A DNA stretch of 64,000 nucleotides from Noviluteimonas gilva (GTDB lineage Bacteria > Pseudomonadota > Gammaproteobacteria > Xanthomonadales > Xanthomonadaceae): assembly GCF_009740395.1 (NCBI RefSeq), contig NZ_WOXT01000002.1:248001-312000 (forward strand), in the 5' to 3' direction. The stretch's first letter is position 1. Each line of letters starts with the position of its first letter. Below are positions 8,477 to 18,324 of the stretch, piece after piece. Under the pieces are notes generated by a model. It did not search any database. It was not told the origin of the DNA and saw only the letters and a list, made by a program, of their open reading frames with translations. The position numbers were made by a program, and so were the translations under genes.

Positions 8477-9394
8477 ATGATCCAGAACGACTACGTCATC
8501 GAAACCAGTGGGCTGAGCAAGCGCTACGGGCGCAAGCTCGCGCTCGATCACCTGGACCTGCGCGTGCCGCGCGGCCGCATCCACGCCGTGGTCGGCGCGA
8601 ACGGCGCGGGCAAGTCCACGCTCTTCCGCATCCTGCTGGGTTTTCTGCCGCCGACGGCGGGCACCGCGCGCATCCTCGGTCGTGATTCGCAACAGCTCAC
8701 GCCCGACGATCGCGGCCGCATCGGCTTCGTCAACGAAGAACACACGCTGCCCGGTTGGATGCGCATCGCCGCGGTGATCGAGATGCATCGCCGCCAATAT
8801 CGTCGGTGGAACGAAGCGGCGTTCCAGAATGTGCTCGGCCACTATCACGTGCTGCCGGAACAGAAGGTCTCGCAGCTCTCGCGCGGCGAACGCGCGGGCT
8901 TCAACCTCGCGCTCGCCCTTGCGCAGGGCCCGGAATTGCTGGTGCTCGACGAGCCGACGCTCGGTTTGGACGTCGTGGCCAAGCGCGCCTTCCTCGAATC
9001 GCTGATGTACAGCAACGCCACCGACGAATGCACGGTGATCTATTGCTCGCACCAGATGGAGGAGATCGAGCGCGTCGCCGACAACCTGATCATCCTCGAG
9101 CGCGGGCGGTTGATGCACATGTCGGCGCCCGATGATTTCTGCGCGCGCGTGACGCACTGGGTGGCCGACATTCCGTTCAAGGGGCCGGACCCGATGTCCG
9201 TGCCGGGCCTGCTGCAACTGCAGCGGCTGGATGGCTTGCATCACTACCTGGTACTCGACCAGGACGAGGACTTCGCCGAGTTCCTGCGCGCCAGCGGTGC
9301 GCGCTCGGTGCAAAGCATGCCCGTGAGCCTGGACCGCGCCGTCAACGGCTTCCTCGCCAAGAACCACGCCGCGCCGACGCAAGCGCACGCCTGA
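8477..9394 (+). CDS. ABC transporter ATP-binding protein
   Basis: A 305-residue ABC ATPase with Walker A GANGAGKST (40-48), a divergent signature LSRGERAGF, Walker B LLVLDEPTLGLD and H-loop YCSHQMEE. The C-terminal region (about 220-305) is the extension common in YtrB-like and ABC-2 exporters. ATG 8477 is chosen; an upstream TTG at 8462 is less likely. It lies 27 nt after gntR and 19 nt before the membrane partner. The substrate is unknown; the context suggests export or sensing of an envelope-active compound. Confidence 0.93.
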   Translation: MIQNDYVIETSGLSKRYGRKLALDHLDLRVPRGRIHAVVGANGAGKSTLFRILLGFLPPTAGTARILGRDSQQLTPDDRGRIGFVNEEHTLPGWMRIAAVIEMHRRQYRRWNEAAFQNVLGHYHVLPEQKVSQLSRGERAGFNLALALAQGPELLVLDEPTLGLDVVAKRAFLESLMYSNATDECTVIYCSHQMEEIERVADNLIILERGRLMHMSAPDDFCARVTHWVADIPFKGPDPMSVPGLLQLQRLDGLHHYLVLDQDEDFAEFLRASGARSVQSMPVSLDRAVNGFLAKNHAAPTQAHA

Positions 9395-9413
9395 GCCTCC
9401 GGACACCAATGCC

Positions 9414-11234
9414 ATGATCGATCTTCTGAAAGCCGAACTGCTCCGCTTCCGCTGGTGGGCCGCCGGGTGCGTCGCCATCCAACTCGTCGTGCTGGGCTTC
9501 CTCACGCGCGTGGTGGATCTCGCGCAACAACCGGACATGGCCTACCAGGTCTTCGCCATCGCGTACGGCGCGCTGGGTCTGTTGCTGGGCCTGTACCAGA
9601 TGGGCGGATATCGCCGTCCGAACACGTGGCTCAATCTGCTGCATCGTCCGCTCGCGCCGTGGAAGATCGCACTCGCGCTCACGGGTGCCGGTGCGTTGCT
9701 GCTTGCGATCGGCATCCTGTTGCCGGCGCTCGTCGTCGCAGGCTGGCAGGAATGGATGACGCCGCGCGTCGTCGACACGCGCCACATCCTGTTGATCGTC
9801 TCTGCGTGGTTGATCGCGACCTGCGCGTATCTCGCCGGCTGCTTCGTGATGCTGTCCGATCGGCGCGTGGGTTTTTGCGCCGGCGTCTTCCTCGCGTTGT
9901 TCGCCGCCACCGAAGCGACCGGCCTCGGCGCGTTGTTGCTTCAAGGCCTGGCCCTGGCGTGGTTGGCCGCGATGGTGTTCGTCGCGTTCAAGCCCGATCT
10001 CAGCGCGGCGCCGCGCGGCGTGGTGCGCACGGTGATCGTCGGCGCGCCCTTGCAGGTCGCGATGTGGATCGCGCTCGTGCTCGTGGGCTTCGGCGTGGAG
10101 TTCGTGTGGATCGCGCAGGGCTCGCATCCCAACAACGTCGAAGTGCCGAAGGCGGGTGGCGAGAAGGAACTGGAGAATGCCGAAGGCAAGGACGTGTTCC
10201 GCCTCGGCCTTGCGAACAGCAACAATCCCGAAGCCCCGCTGTGGCGCGAGCAGGCGCGCATCTCGGAGATCTTCGAAGTCGGCCCGAGCCTGCGCACCGT
10301 GCCCGCGCGCGGACAACTGATGAATTTGGCGCCGATGGAATTCGACGATACCGAACGCCGCATCCGCTGGGTCTTCAGCCACGACACGATGCGTTTCGAA
10401 GGCTACAGCCTGGTCGATCGGCGTCCGGTCGGTGCGCTCGGCGTCGCCGGCGATGCGTCGTTCCCCGCGCCCGTGATGCCGGGTCCGAAGAACGTGCTGT
10501 TCGATCGTTCGACGGTCTATCAATACGATCAGGATGCGCGCCTCGTGTTGCCGCGAGCGCGCTTGCCGCAGGGCGAACGCCTGGCGGGATTCGGCGAAGC
10601 GGGCGACGACGTCGCGCTGCTCAGCGATCGCGCGCTGTACTTCTACGATGCGCGCGAGCTGGAAAACGACGACGGCGTGCTCGCACCGCGCCAACGCGTG
10701 CCGTTGCCCGCAGCGGCCGGCGACCTGCAGCGCGTGGATGCGATGGAACTGCTCGACGGGTGGCTGATCTCCTTCGCCTTCGTGCGCTCGTCGTACAACG
10801 CGGAAGGAGCGCTGCCGTTCCAGGAGATCGTGCGCGTGGACGACCGCGGCCGCGTGCAGTCCGTCGCGCGTCGCGATGTCGATCGCGATTACTTCGATAC
10901 GTGGCGTTACCAGAACTGGTTCCCGTCGCCCGTGGTGTATGCGGTGCAGAAGGCAGCGAAGAACGCCTTCGCCGACGGCATGGCGCCGCTGCCCAAGCAG
11001 GCCGCGCCGATTCCGAGGTCGATGCAGGTGCTTGCGGGCTTGCTGATGCTCGTTTCGCTGCTCGGCGCGGTGTGGCGCACGCGACAGACGGCGCTGTCGA
11101 CACCTGCGCGCATCGCGTGGATCGTCATCTGCGGCCTGGTGAGCCTGCCTGCGTTGATGGCGTTGTGGTTGCTGTATCCGAAGCGCGAGACGGTGGACGA
11201 CGTCGCGATCGCCGCGCAGCCCGCCATCGCCTGA
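9414..11234 (+). CDS. ABC-2-like membrane protein with large extracytoplasmic domain
   Basis: A 606-residue protein without a close family that I recognise. Residues 1-235 hold about six or seven hydrophobic helices, laid out like an ABC-2 permease. Residues of about 236-530 form a hydrophilic domain with repeated short strands (VALLSDRALYFYDARE, RRIRWVFSHD), suggesting a beta-propeller outside the membrane. Two helices close the protein (about 533-550 and 563-585). Position directly after the ATPase makes it the probable membrane partner. The extracytoplasmic domain may be a sensor or substrate-binding part; that is inference. Confidence 0.75.
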   Translation: MIDLLKAELLRFRWWAAGCVAIQLVVLGFLTRVVDLAQQPDMAYQVFAIAYGALGLLLGLYQMGGYRRPNTWLNLLHRPLAPWKIALALTGAGALLLAIGILLPALVVAGWQEWMTPRVVDTRHILLIVSAWLIATCAYLAGCFVMLSDRRVGFCAGVFLALFAATEATGLGALLLQGLALAWLAAMVFVAFKPDLSAAPRGVVRTVIVGAPLQVAMWIALVLVGFGVEFVWIAQGSHPNNVEVPKAGGEKELENAEGKDVFRLGLANSNNPEAPLWREQARISEIFEVGPSLRTVPARGQLMNLAPMEFDDTERRIRWVFSHDTMRFEGYSLVDRRPVGALGVAGDASFPAPVMPGPKNVLFDRSTVYQYDQDARLVLPRARLPQGERLAGFGEAGDDVALLSDRALYFYDARELENDDGVLAPRQRVPLPAAAGDLQRVDAMELLDGWLISFAFVRSSYNAEGALPFQEIVRVDDRGRVQSVARRDVDRDYFDTWRYQNWFPSPVVYAVQKAAKNAFADGMAPLPKQAAPIPRSMQVLAGLLMLVSLLGAVWRTRQTALSTPARIAWIVICGLVSLPALMALWLLYPKRETVDDVAIAAQPAIA

Positions 11235-11248
11235 ATCCGGAGAACAAC

Positions 11249-13318
11249 ATGATGATCAGGTTCCCGAAGGGGTTCGGGCAGGCGCTGCTCGCCCTTGCGA
11301 TGCTGCTGAGTGGCGCAGCGATGGCGCAGGACGCGCTCGACGTGCGCGCGCTGCAGGCCGCGGTCGCCGCCGAACGTGCGCAGCCGCGTGCGCCGCAACC
11401 GCCGCGTATCGCGTTCCTCGCATCGTCGAGCCTCGATGGCGGGTGGTTGTCGCCCGATGGTCGTCGCGTTGCATGGCTGCGCGACGAAGGACGCAATCGC
11501 GCACTGTGGGTGGCGTCGACGGCAGGCGGTGCGCCGGTGCGCACGTTGGGGAATACCGATGCGCGGGACCTTGCGTGGTCCCGCGACGGGCGTTGGTTGT
11601 TCCTGCAATCCGAGCGCCAGGTGTTCGCGCTCGCGATGGCGGGGCAGGGGGGCTCGGGCGCGATCGCGAAACTCGGCGGTCGTTGGCCGCGTACATCGCT
11701 CGGTGCCGATCCCGTCATGCCGTCGGCAATCCTCGTCCTCGAAAGTCCGCCGATCGTCTCGCGCCTGCCCAAGCGTTGGCGCGTGTTCCGCATCGACGCG
11801 AGCGGCAAGGAAACGCTGATTCGTGAGGACGCGCGGCAGATCGTCGATGTCGCGTTCGACGCGCGCGGGCGTCTGGCGTTCTTCACGCGCGTGGCCGACG
11901 CGCATTACACGGTGTTCCGCGTGCGGGGCGCGACGGTGAAGCCCGCGCTGCAGTGCGTCGATCTCGAACGTTGCGCATTGCTCTCCGCATCGCCTGATGG
12001 CCGAACGGCCACGTTGCTCACGGATGTCGGTTCCAACTTCCGCCGCCTCGCGCGCCTGGAGGCCGACGACACGCTGACGACCTTGCACATCGATCCGCGC
12101 GGAATGGCGGACCTGCAGGACGTCGCGATCGATCCGCGCACGCAGCAACCGATCATCGCCGGCTATCGCACGATGGTGGCGGCGAACTACGGGCTCACGT
12201 CCGACGCGCAGCGCCACGTCGCACGCATCGAAGACCGCTGGCCGCAACGCAACCTGCGCATCGATGTCGGCGCCACGCGCTGGCTGGTGCACGAGCGCGC
12301 CCCGACGATCAAGGGCGAGCGCCTGCATGTCTACGATCCCGCGACCGGTACGTTCCGCGATCTTCTGACCGATGCGGGCACGCTGTGGCGCGGCAAACCC
12401 GCGCCCGCGCTCGCCGAAAGCGCGCTGTCGCGCAAGATTCCTTTCGCGTACCGCGCGTCCGATGGCATGCCGATCCACGGCTACGTGTTGGTGCCGCATG
12501 GCATCGATCCCGCGCGCGCGCCGCTCATCGCGCACGTGCATGGCGGGCCGTTCGCGCGCTTCGGGCCCGAGTTCTCCAGCGTTTCGCAGATGCTCGCCAA
12601 TCGCGGCTACGTCGTGTTCGAGCCGAACTTCCGCGGCTCGACCGGCTTCGGGCGCGCCTACATGCGGGCCGGCAAGGGCGACTTCGGCAACGGGCGCGTG
12701 CAGCAGGACATCGTCGACGGCGTGCGCTTCCTCGCCTCGCAAGGCATCGGCGATGCGTCGCGCGCCGGCATCGTGGGTGCGTCGTTCGGTGGTTACTCCG
12801 CGTTGTTGGGCGTGACGTTCCAGCCGGAGTTGTTCCGCGTGGGCGTGGCCGCCGTGCCGCCGGCAGACCTGGGATGGGTGCTGCGTTGGTATTCGCGCAC
12901 GGTCGACCAGATGGCGCCGGGGATTCCGATGTCGACGAGCATGCGTCTGCTCGACATGGATCCCGCCGACCCGAAGGTCGCCGCGCGCCTGCGCGCGCAA
13001 TCGCCCATCGCGCATGCGTCCGCGTTGTCGCGACCGGTGCTGTTGCTCGCCGGCGGCGACGACGAACGCGTGCCGATCCGCAGCGTGCTGCATTACGCCG
13101 CCGCGCTCCAGGCGCACGGCAAGGACGTGAGCCTGCTGGTGGATGCGGACGCGCGCCACTCGGTCTCCGACCCGCGGACCAAGGAGGCTTATCTCTATGT
13201 CATCGAACGCATGCTGCATCGCCGATTGGGCGGCGCGGCGCCCGCGGCGCCGGATGCGGGATTGCGCGCGACACTCGCGAAGGACATGCGCCTGAAAGGC
13301 ACCGACTTCCGCGACTGA
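11249..13318 (+). CDS. exported S9-family (prolyl oligopeptidase-like) peptidase
   Basis: A 689-residue serine peptidase. It has a signal peptide (hydrophobic core LLALAMLLSGAAMAQ, cleavage after AMA), an N-terminal beta-propeller region, and a C-terminal alpha/beta hydrolase with nucleophile motif GASFGGYSAL (Ser near 512), Asp in GGDDERVP (near 603) and His in DARHSVSD (near 635). It is expected to cut short peptides in the periplasm. It starts 14 nt after the membrane protein and is the last gene of the gntR operon. It abuts the convergent ppx with no gap. Two adjacent ATGs (11249, 11252) are possible starts. Confidence 0.9.
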   Translation: MMIRFPKGFGQALLALAMLLSGAAMAQDALDVRALQAAVAAERAQPRAPQPPRIAFLASSSLDGGWLSPDGRRVAWLRDEGRNRALWVASTAGGAPVRTLGNTDARDLAWSRDGRWLFLQSERQVFALAMAGQGGSGAIAKLGGRWPRTSLGADPVMPSAILVLESPPIVSRLPKRWRVFRIDASGKETLIREDARQIVDVAFDARGRLAFFTRVADAHYTVFRVRGATVKPALQCVDLERCALLSASPDGRTATLLTDVGSNFRRLARLEADDTLTTLHIDPRGMADLQDVAIDPRTQQPIIAGYRTMVAANYGLTSDAQRHVARIEDRWPQRNLRIDVGATRWLVHERAPTIKGERLHVYDPATGTFRDLLTDAGTLWRGKPAPALAESALSRKIPFAYRASDGMPIHGYVLVPHGIDPARAPLIAHVHGGPFARFGPEFSSVSQMLANRGYVVFEPNFRGSTGFGRAYMRAGKGDFGNGRVQQDIVDGVRFLASQGIGDASRAGIVGASFGGYSALLGVTFQPELFRVGVAAVPPADLGWVLRWYSRTVDQMAPGIPMSTSMRLLDMDPADPKVAARLRAQSPIAHASALSRPVLLLAGGDDERVPIRSVLHYAAALQAHGKDVSLLVDADARHSVSDPRTKEAYLYVIERMLHRRLGGAAPAAPDAGLRATLAKDMRLKGTDFRD

Positions 13319-14857
13319 TCAGTCCGTGCCGATGCGCAGCGTGATGCCCAGGTCGGCGGCATCCTTCGGTTCGCCGCTGATGTCTTCGCGCAGCAACGGG
13401 CGCTGGTCCACCCAGCGCTTGTCGAGCGTGATCAGCAGATTGTCGCCGTTGGCGACGGCTTCCACGCGCGGGATCTCGTCGGCTTCGTGCGAGCGATGCA
13501 GCAACACCGCGAGGCGAAGCAGGGCCGCGCCCTTCTTCGTGCGCGCGAGCAGGCGATCGGGGATCTGGTCGAACGCCGACTTCGGAATGCCGCGCCGATG
13601 CGTCCGCACCAGTGATGCGAGCACGCGCTGTTCCTGTTGCGAGAAGCCGGCGATGTCGGAGTGTTCGAGCACGTAGGCGCCGTGCACGTGGTACTGGCTG
13701 TGCGCGATCGCCAGGCCCAACTCGTGCAACTCGGCCGCGCGGCACAGCATCGCGCGGGCTTCCTGCGGCAGGTTCCACTCGGGCGCGACCTGGTCGAACA
13801 GGCTCATCGCGGTCTTCCGCACGCGCGCCGCCTGCGCAGGATCGATGCCGTAACGCTGCATCAGCGCCGCGACCGACGCATCGCGCGGATCGTCCGCACC
13901 ACCGCGACCGAGCATGTCGAACAGCACGCCTTCGCGCAGCGCCGCCTTGCTGACCGCCATGCGTTCGAGGCCGAGCACGGTGAAGGCCGCTTCGAGCACG
14001 AGCAGGCCGCCGGCAATGATCGGCTTGCGTTCGTTCGACAGGCCCGGCAGATCGATCTGGTCGATCGTTTCGGCTTGCAGCAAACGATCGCGCACCTGCG
14101 GCAGCGCTTGCGCCGTGACCGCGCCCTTGGTGAGTTTCATCGCCGCGCAGATTTCGCCGATCGCCTTGTTGGTGCCCGACGAACCGAGCGCTTCCTGCCA
14201 ACCCAACGCACGGTAGGTGTTGGAGAATTGCTGGAATTCGGCGGCGACTTCGGTCAGCGCCTTGTTCCAGCGCTTGCGCGAAAGCTTGCCGTCGGGGAAG
14301 AACCGGCGCGTGCTGGCGACGCAACCGGCCTGCAGGCTTTCGCGTTCGATCGCTTCCAGCCCGCTGCCGATGATGCATTCGGTGGAACCGCCGCCGATGT
14401 CGATCACCAGGCGCAACTCGCCGGGATTCGGCGGCTGCGCGTTCGCGACACCGAGATAGACCAGGCGCGCTTCTTCGCGGCCGGAGACGACTTCGATCGC
14501 ATGGCCGAGCGCGGTTTCCGCCGGCAACAGGAACACCTGCGGCATCGCAAGTTGGCGCACGGTGTTCGTTGCGATCACGCGCACGCGTTGCGGCGGGATG
14601 TCGCGCAGACGTTGGCCGAACTTCTCCAGGCTCGCGAGCGCGCGGCGCAACACGACCGGATCCAGGCCGCCCTTCGAATCCAGGCCTTCGGCGAGCCGCA
14701 CCATGTCGCGAATGCGATCCACCACGCGCAACTGGCCGAGCACGTAACGCGCCACGACCATGTGGAAACTGTTGGAGCCCAGGTCCACCGCGGCCAGCAG
14801 GTCGCCGTCCTGCAACGGCAATGCGGTGGCGCGCGGGCGGGCGAGGATTTCGTTCAC
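13319..14857 (-). CDS. ppx: exopolyphosphatase (Ppx/GppA family)
   Basis: A 512-residue enzyme that releases phosphate from the ends of polyphosphate, or hydrolyses pppGpp. The actin-like ATPase-fold motifs are visible: AVDLGSNSFHMVVARY near residues 23-38 and VIDIGGGSTECIIG for phosphate 2. A C-terminal HD-like helical domain (LHELGLAIAHSQYH) follows, as in Ppx. Its start overlaps the ppk1 stop by 4 bp, so synthesis and breakdown of polyphosphate are translationally coupled. GppA activity cannot be excluded; the ppk1 linkage favours Ppx. Confidence 0.94.
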   Translation of the reverse strand: MNEILARPRATALPLQDGDLLAAVDLGSNSFHMVVARYVLGQLRVVDRIRDMVRLAEGLDSKGGLDPVVLRRALASLEKFGQRLRDIPPQRVRVIATNTVRQLAMPQVFLLPAETALGHAIEVVSGREEARLVYLGVANAQPPNPGELRLVIDIGGGSTECIIGSGLEAIERESLQAGCVASTRRFFPDGKLSRKRWNKALTEVAAEFQQFSNTYRALGWQEALGSSGTNKAIGEICAAMKLTKGAVTAQALPQVRDRLLQAETIDQIDLPGLSNERKPIIAGGLLVLEAAFTVLGLERMAVSKAALREGVLFDMLGRGGADDPRDASVAALMQRYGIDPAQAARVRKTAMSLFDQVAPEWNLPQEARAMLCRAAELHELGLAIAHSQYHVHGAYVLEHSDIAGFSQQEQRVLASLVRTHRRGIPKSAFDQIPDRLLARTKKGAALLRLAVLLHRSHEADEIPRVEAVANGDNLLITLDKRWVDQRPLLREDISGEPKDAADLGITLRIGTD

Positions 14858-16938
14858 GTGCAGATTTTCGCCAGCAACCAGCCCTGTGCGGAATGTGGCA
14901 TCTCGTCGCCGACCGGGCGCACGCGTTCATAACGACCGTCGGCATCCAGCGCCCAGGCATTGACGTTGTCGGCCAGGTAATTGACGAGCGCTTCTTCGCG
15001 CACGCGTTCGGCGAGGTCCGGCGCGAGTACCGGGAAGCCGGTTTCGATGCGGCGCAGCAGATTGCGTTCGAGCCAGTCGGCGCTGGAGCAGAACAGTTCC
15101 GGATCGCCGTCGTTGGCGAACCAGTACACGCGATGGTGTTCGAGGAAGCGCCCGACGATCGAACGCACGCGGATGTTTTCCGATACGCCCGGAACACCCG
15201 GACGCAGCGCGCAGGCGCCGCGCACGATCAGGTCGATGTCCACGCCCGCCTGCGAAGCGACATACAGCGCGCGGATGACCTGCGGCTCGTTGAGCGCGTT
15301 CATCTTGGCGACGATGCGCGCGGGCTTGCCGGCGCGCGCGTGGCGCGTTTCGCGATCGATGCGTTGCAGCACGCCCGCGTGCAGCGTGAACGGCGATTGC
15401 AGCAGGCGCTTGAGCTTGACCGCCGGCGCAAGACCCGACAGCTGGCGGAAGATCAGGTCGACATCGTTGCCCATGTCCGGATCGGCGGTGATCAAACCGA
15501 AGTCGGTGTAAGCGCGCGCGGTGCCCGAGTGATAGTTGCCCGTGCCCAGGTGCACGTAGCGGCGCAGCTTGCGGCCTTCGCGACGCACGATGAGCAGCAT
15601 CTTGGCGTGCGTCTTGTAACCGACCACGCCGTAGACCACCTGCACGCCGGCGTCCTGCAGGCGATCGGCCAGGCCCAGGTTGGCTTCCTCGTCGAAGCGC
15701 GCGCGCAACTCGACGACGACCGTGACGTCCTTGCCGTTGCGCGCGGCCTGCACCAACTGGTCGACGATCGGCGAATCCTTGCCCGCGCGATACAACGTCT
15801 GCTTGATCGCGAGCACGTTGGGATCTTCGGCGGCCTGCTTGATCAACTCGAGCACGGGGCCGAAGGAATCGAACGGATGGTGCAGCAGCACGTCGCCTTC
15901 GGCCACGCGTTCGAACATCGCATCCATGTCGCGCAGGTTGCGCGGCTGGAAGGAGTTGTATTTCAGGTCGGGGCGCTGCACCAGGTCGTAGACCTGGATG
16001 ACGCGATTGAGGTTGACCGGGCCATTGATGCGATAGACCGCGTTCTCCGGCAGGTCGAAGTTCACCAGCAGCGTGCGCACGATTTCGTTCGGGCACTGCT
16101 CGGCGATCTCCAGGCGCATCGCGCGCAGGTAACCGCGGCCGACGAGTTCGTCGCGCAAGGCCAGCGCGAGGTTTTCGACTTCTTCCTCGTCGACGATCAA
16201 TTCGGAGTTGCGCGTGACGCGGAACTGGTACGCGCCCTTCACCTGCATGCCCGGGAAGAGCTCGTCGACGAACCCCGACAACACCGCGGAGAGGAACACG
16301 AAATCCGTCGGGCCGCCGGAGACTTCCGGCGGAATCTGGATGATGCGCGGCAACGAGCGCGGCGCGCGCACGATCGCCAGGTGTCCCGCGCGGCCGAACG
16401 CGTCCTTGCCTTTCAGCACGACGACGATGTTCAGCGACTTGTTGAGGATCTTCGGGAACGGATGCGCGGGGTCGAGACCGAGTGGCGAGAGCACCGGCAG
16501 GATTTCGTCGCGGAAGTAATCGCGCAGCCAACGCGTTTGCCTGGCGCTCCACGCATCGCGCGGCAGGATGCGCACGCCGACGTCGTTGAGTTGCGGGCGC
16601 AGTTCTTCGTTCCAGCAACGGTATTGCGCGTCGACCAGGTCCTGCGCGCGCGCGTGGATTTCCTTCAGCACCGTCGCCGGCGCCATGCCGTCGGGGCCGG
16701 GCGGCACGCCGAAGTCCTGCGCGTGGCGCACGGTGGCCGCGCGGATCTCGAAGAACTCGTCGAGGTTGGTGCAGGAGATGCACAGATAGCGCAGCCGTTC
16801 GAGTAGCGGCACCTGCGGATCGCGCGCCTGGGCGAGGACGCGGAAATTGAAGTCGAGCTGCGAGAGCTCGCGATTGAAGTACATCGCGGGGTCGCGGAGC
16901 GGGTCGACGTCCTGGGGCGTGTCGAGGGCGGCGTTCAT
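14854..16938 (-). CDS. ppk1: polyphosphate kinase 1
   Basis: A 694-residue enzyme that makes polyphosphate from ATP. The four-domain PPK1 layout is intact: an N domain beginning NRELSQLDFNFRVLAQA, then the phospholipase-D-like catalytic domains. The autophosphorylated His lies in GYKTHAKMLLIVRRE, near residue 444, and YVHLGTGNYHSGTARAYTD follows. It is co-transcribed from phoB-phoR (4-bp ATGA overlap with phoR) and into ppx, which ties polyphosphate synthesis to the phosphate-starvation regulon. Confidence 0.97.
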   Translation of the reverse strand: MNAALDTPQDVDPLRDPAMYFNRELSQLDFNFRVLAQARDPQVPLLERLRYLCISCTNLDEFFEIRAATVRHAQDFGVPPGPDGMAPATVLKEIHARAQDLVDAQYRCWNEELRPQLNDVGVRILPRDAWSARQTRWLRDYFRDEILPVLSPLGLDPAHPFPKILNKSLNIVVVLKGKDAFGRAGHLAIVRAPRSLPRIIQIPPEVSGGPTDFVFLSAVLSGFVDELFPGMQVKGAYQFRVTRNSELIVDEEEVENLALALRDELVGRGYLRAMRLEIAEQCPNEIVRTLLVNFDLPENAVYRINGPVNLNRVIQVYDLVQRPDLKYNSFQPRNLRDMDAMFERVAEGDVLLHHPFDSFGPVLELIKQAAEDPNVLAIKQTLYRAGKDSPIVDQLVQAARNGKDVTVVVELRARFDEEANLGLADRLQDAGVQVVYGVVGYKTHAKMLLIVRREGRKLRRYVHLGTGNYHSGTARAYTDFGLITADPDMGNDVDLIFRQLSGLAPAVKLKRLLQSPFTLHAGVLQRIDRETRHARAGKPARIVAKMNALNEPQVIRALYVASQAGVDIDLIVRGACALRPGVPGVSENIRVRSIVGRFLEHHRVYWFANDGDPELFCSSADWLERNLLRRIETGFPVLAPDLAERVREEALVNYLADNVNAWALDADGRYERVRPVGDEMPHSAQGWLLAKICT

Positions 16939-18314
16939 GGCTTGGGCAGCGGGGCGTCCAGCGATTCTGCCTCAGCCGGGGCAGGGAAGAGGTCGTGGTC
17001 GTCGCGCGGCAGGACGCGATCGGCGGGAAAGTGGCCCGCGAAGGTGCTGCCCTGGCCGACTTCGCTGTCGATCGACAGCCGCGCGCCATGCAGGTTGAGG
17101 ACGTGTTTGACGATGGCCAGGCCCAGCCCGGTGCCGCCGCTTTCGCGCGAGCGGCTGGTCGATACGCGATAAAAGCGCTCGGTGATGCGCGGCAGGTGCG
17201 CGGCGGGGATGCCGTAGCCGGTGTCGTTCACCGCGAGCACGGCGCCGTCGCCTTCGGGCGCGAAGCGCACGGTGATCGTGCCCTCGGCCGGCGTGTAGCG
17301 CACCGCGTTGCTGACGAGGTTGGAGAAGGCGCTGTGCAGTTCCTTGGTCGAACCGCGCAGGTCGAGCGGCGCGCCGGCTGCGAGTGTTCGATCGTCGATG
17401 ACGATGCGATGGCGACCCTGGCTCAACGCTTCGGCTTCGCGACGCAACGTGGCGAGCATCGATGCCATCGACACCGGATCATCGACGACGCCTTCCTGCG
17501 CTTCCAGTCGCGAAAGCGTCAGCAGGTCTTCGACCAGCTGCGTCATGCGCTGCGATTGGCGTTGCATCTCGGCGAGCATCGGCGCCCATTCGGGCTGGTC
17601 GGCCGGATCGAGCAGGTCGAGGTAACCGTGCACGACGGTGAGCGGCGTGCGCAGTTCGTGCGAGACGTTGGCGACGAAGTCGCGGCGCATGTGTTCCAGG
17701 CGCATCAGCTTGGTGACATCGCGCGCGACGAGCAGCCACAACTCTTCGGAATACGGGATCAGGCGCAGGCTCAGGCGCGTGGTCGCATCGACGGGCGAGG
17801 GCGTGTCCTGCAGCGGTTCGGCGTTGCGACCGGCGGCGAGCCAGCGCGAGAGCGACATCGAATGCAGGCGCTCGCCGAGCGGCGCGCCCGTGTCGCGCGG
17901 ATAGCGCAGGCCGAGCAGCGTCGTCGCCGCGGGGTTGAACCATTGCACGCGCTGGCTGTTGCGTTCGATCACGACGACGGCGTCGGGCAAGGCCATCGCG
18001 GCGGCGCGATACGCGCGCAGCATCGCGACCAGGCGGCGCTTGCGCGCGCGCACGTCGGATTGGCTGCGATGCAGGAGGCGGTCGAGTTCGTTCCACACGC
18101 CGTCGCCTTCGGGCGGCGGCACGCGGCCACCGGCGGACAGGCGCGCAAGCACGCCATGCAGGCGCGCGTAATGCCAAGCGACGATGCCGAGTGCGGCGAG
18201 CGTCACCACCGGCCAGGGATAGCCGACGATCAGCCCGACGACCACCGCGCCACCCAGGATGGCGGCGAGCTGGCCGAGCGTGCGGGTCCAGGTCTGTCGT
18301 GCGCGCGGTGGCAT
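16935..18314 (-). CDS. phoR: phosphate regulon sensor kinase PhoR
   Basis: A 459-residue membrane histidine kinase. Two hydrophobic segments near residues 14-48 have almost no periplasmic loop, as in PhoR, which senses through the Pst/PhoU complex. A PAS domain (DAVVVIERNSQRVQWFNPAA) is followed by the H-box FVANVSHELRTPLT with His219 and a full ATPase domain (NLVSNAVRYTPAEG, DTGYGIP, GGTGLGLAIVKH). It lies 10 nt after phoB and overlaps ppk1. No pst or phoU genes are in this window. Confidence 0.96.
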   Translation of the reverse strand: MPPRARQTWTRTLGQLAAILGGAVVVGLIVGYPWPVVTLAALGIVAWHYARLHGVLARLSAGGRVPPPEGDGVWNELDRLLHRSQSDVRARKRRLVAMLRAYRAAAMALPDAVVVIERNSQRVQWFNPAATTLLGLRYPRDTGAPLGERLHSMSLSRWLAAGRNAEPLQDTPSPVDATTRLSLRLIPYSEELWLLVARDVTKLMRLEHMRRDFVANVSHELRTPLTVVHGYLDLLDPADQPEWAPMLAEMQRQSQRMTQLVEDLLTLSRLEAQEGVVDDPVSMASMLATLRREAEALSQGRHRIVIDDRTLAAGAPLDLRGSTKELHSAFSNLVSNAVRYTPAEGTITVRFAPEGDGAVLAVNDTGYGIPAAHLPRITERFYRVSTSRSRESGGTGLGLAIVKHVLNLHGARLSIDSEVGQGSTFAGHFPADRVLPRDDHDLFPAPAEAESLDAPLPKP

Positions 18315-18324
18315 GCCCGCCAGT

